29,144 nt of DNA from Leptospira perolatii. Its GTDB lineage: Bacteria; Spirochaetota; Leptospiria; Leptospirales; Leptospiraceae. Positions 29,143-29,144 of this stretch are shown piece after piece. Position numbers and translations under genes: made by a program. Location: positions 1-29,144 of the forward strand of contig NZ_NPDZ01000020.1 in assembly GCF_002811875.1 (NCBI RefSeq). Reading direction: 5' to 3'. Under the pieces are notes generated by a model, which saw nothing but the letters and a program-made list of their open reading frames with translations, ran no database searches and had not been told where the DNA came from. Each line of letters opens with the position of its first letter. Within the stretch, counting starts at the first letter, position 1.

Positions 29143-29144
29143 AA

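Larger units (their letters stand above)
28776..29144. other. intergenic region to window end
   Basis: Apart from the third copies of the dispersed palindrome and the GC-rich motif, I see no supported gene here. A 123-codon minus-strand open frame starts inside the GC-rich repeat and looks like chance. Confidence 0.45.

Noticed and set aside
28773..29144. 123-codon minus-strand open frame at the right end
   Set aside because: It starts inside the GC-rich repeat, has no convincing ribosome-binding site, no recognisable domain, and runs across repeat and AT-rich intergenic DNA.

Overview
The window looks like chromosomal DNA from a spirochaete of the genus Leptospira. This is inferred from gene content and style, not from a database match: many lipoproteins with loose spirochaetal lipoboxes, several small Cys-rich exported proteins, moderate GC content, short palindromic intergenic repeats, and an ahpC-sufB pair as I recall it from Leptospira. 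No rRNA, CRISPR array, prophage or intact transposase gene is visible.

Layout. 1-352: an IS-like tandem repeat, two dispersed repeat motifs and tRNA-Leu(CAA). 353-3428: a hotdog thioesterase (-), then a two-gene unit encoding a Pro/Gly-rich membrane-anchored protein and a small two-helix membrane protein (+). 3489-6980: a LytTR regulator (-) divergent from a TetR regulator (+) around a near-perfect TetR-type operator, then a 2-Cys peroxiredoxin preceded by a PerR/Fur-type palindrome, then a sufB with its own promoter and no other suf gene. 7028-9380: TPR protein, RlmN and a Cys-rich lipoprotein. 9381-9655: intergenic repeat locus. 9656-12404: a GT-C (ArnT-like) glycosyltransferase (+) facing an exported endonuclease/exonuclease/phosphatase protein (-), with two abutting terminators between them.

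12713-20570 is the core of the window: a complete alternative complex III operon, actA-actB-actC-actD-actE-actF, with gaps of at most 20 nt or 1-nt overlaps. It is followed 13 nt later by an SH3b-type lipoprotein gene and then a strong terminator. The complex oxidises membrane quinol and passes electrons through c-type hemes, replacing cytochrome bc1. No cytochrome oxidase genes are present here.

20817-25124 holds a lipoprotein gene (+), a large TonB-dependent receptor (-) and a small Cys-rich secreted protein (-).

25381-28629 is the most unusual part: a tightly packed minus-strand cassette of three genes. It encodes a RadA/RecA-fold protein that has lost its ATPase residues, a 90-residue helical/coiled-coil protein, and a family-B DNA polymerase whose exonuclease motifs are gone and whose polymerase motifs B and C are altered. 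By analogy with ImuA-ImuB-DnaE2 and with archaeal PolB2/Dpo2, this may be a translesion-synthesis 'mutasome'. Its upstream region (28630-28780) holds a long inverted repeat and repeated TTAAGCGA boxes that could be a control region. The window ends in a third copy of the dispersed repeat pair seen near 83-186 and 9431-9598.
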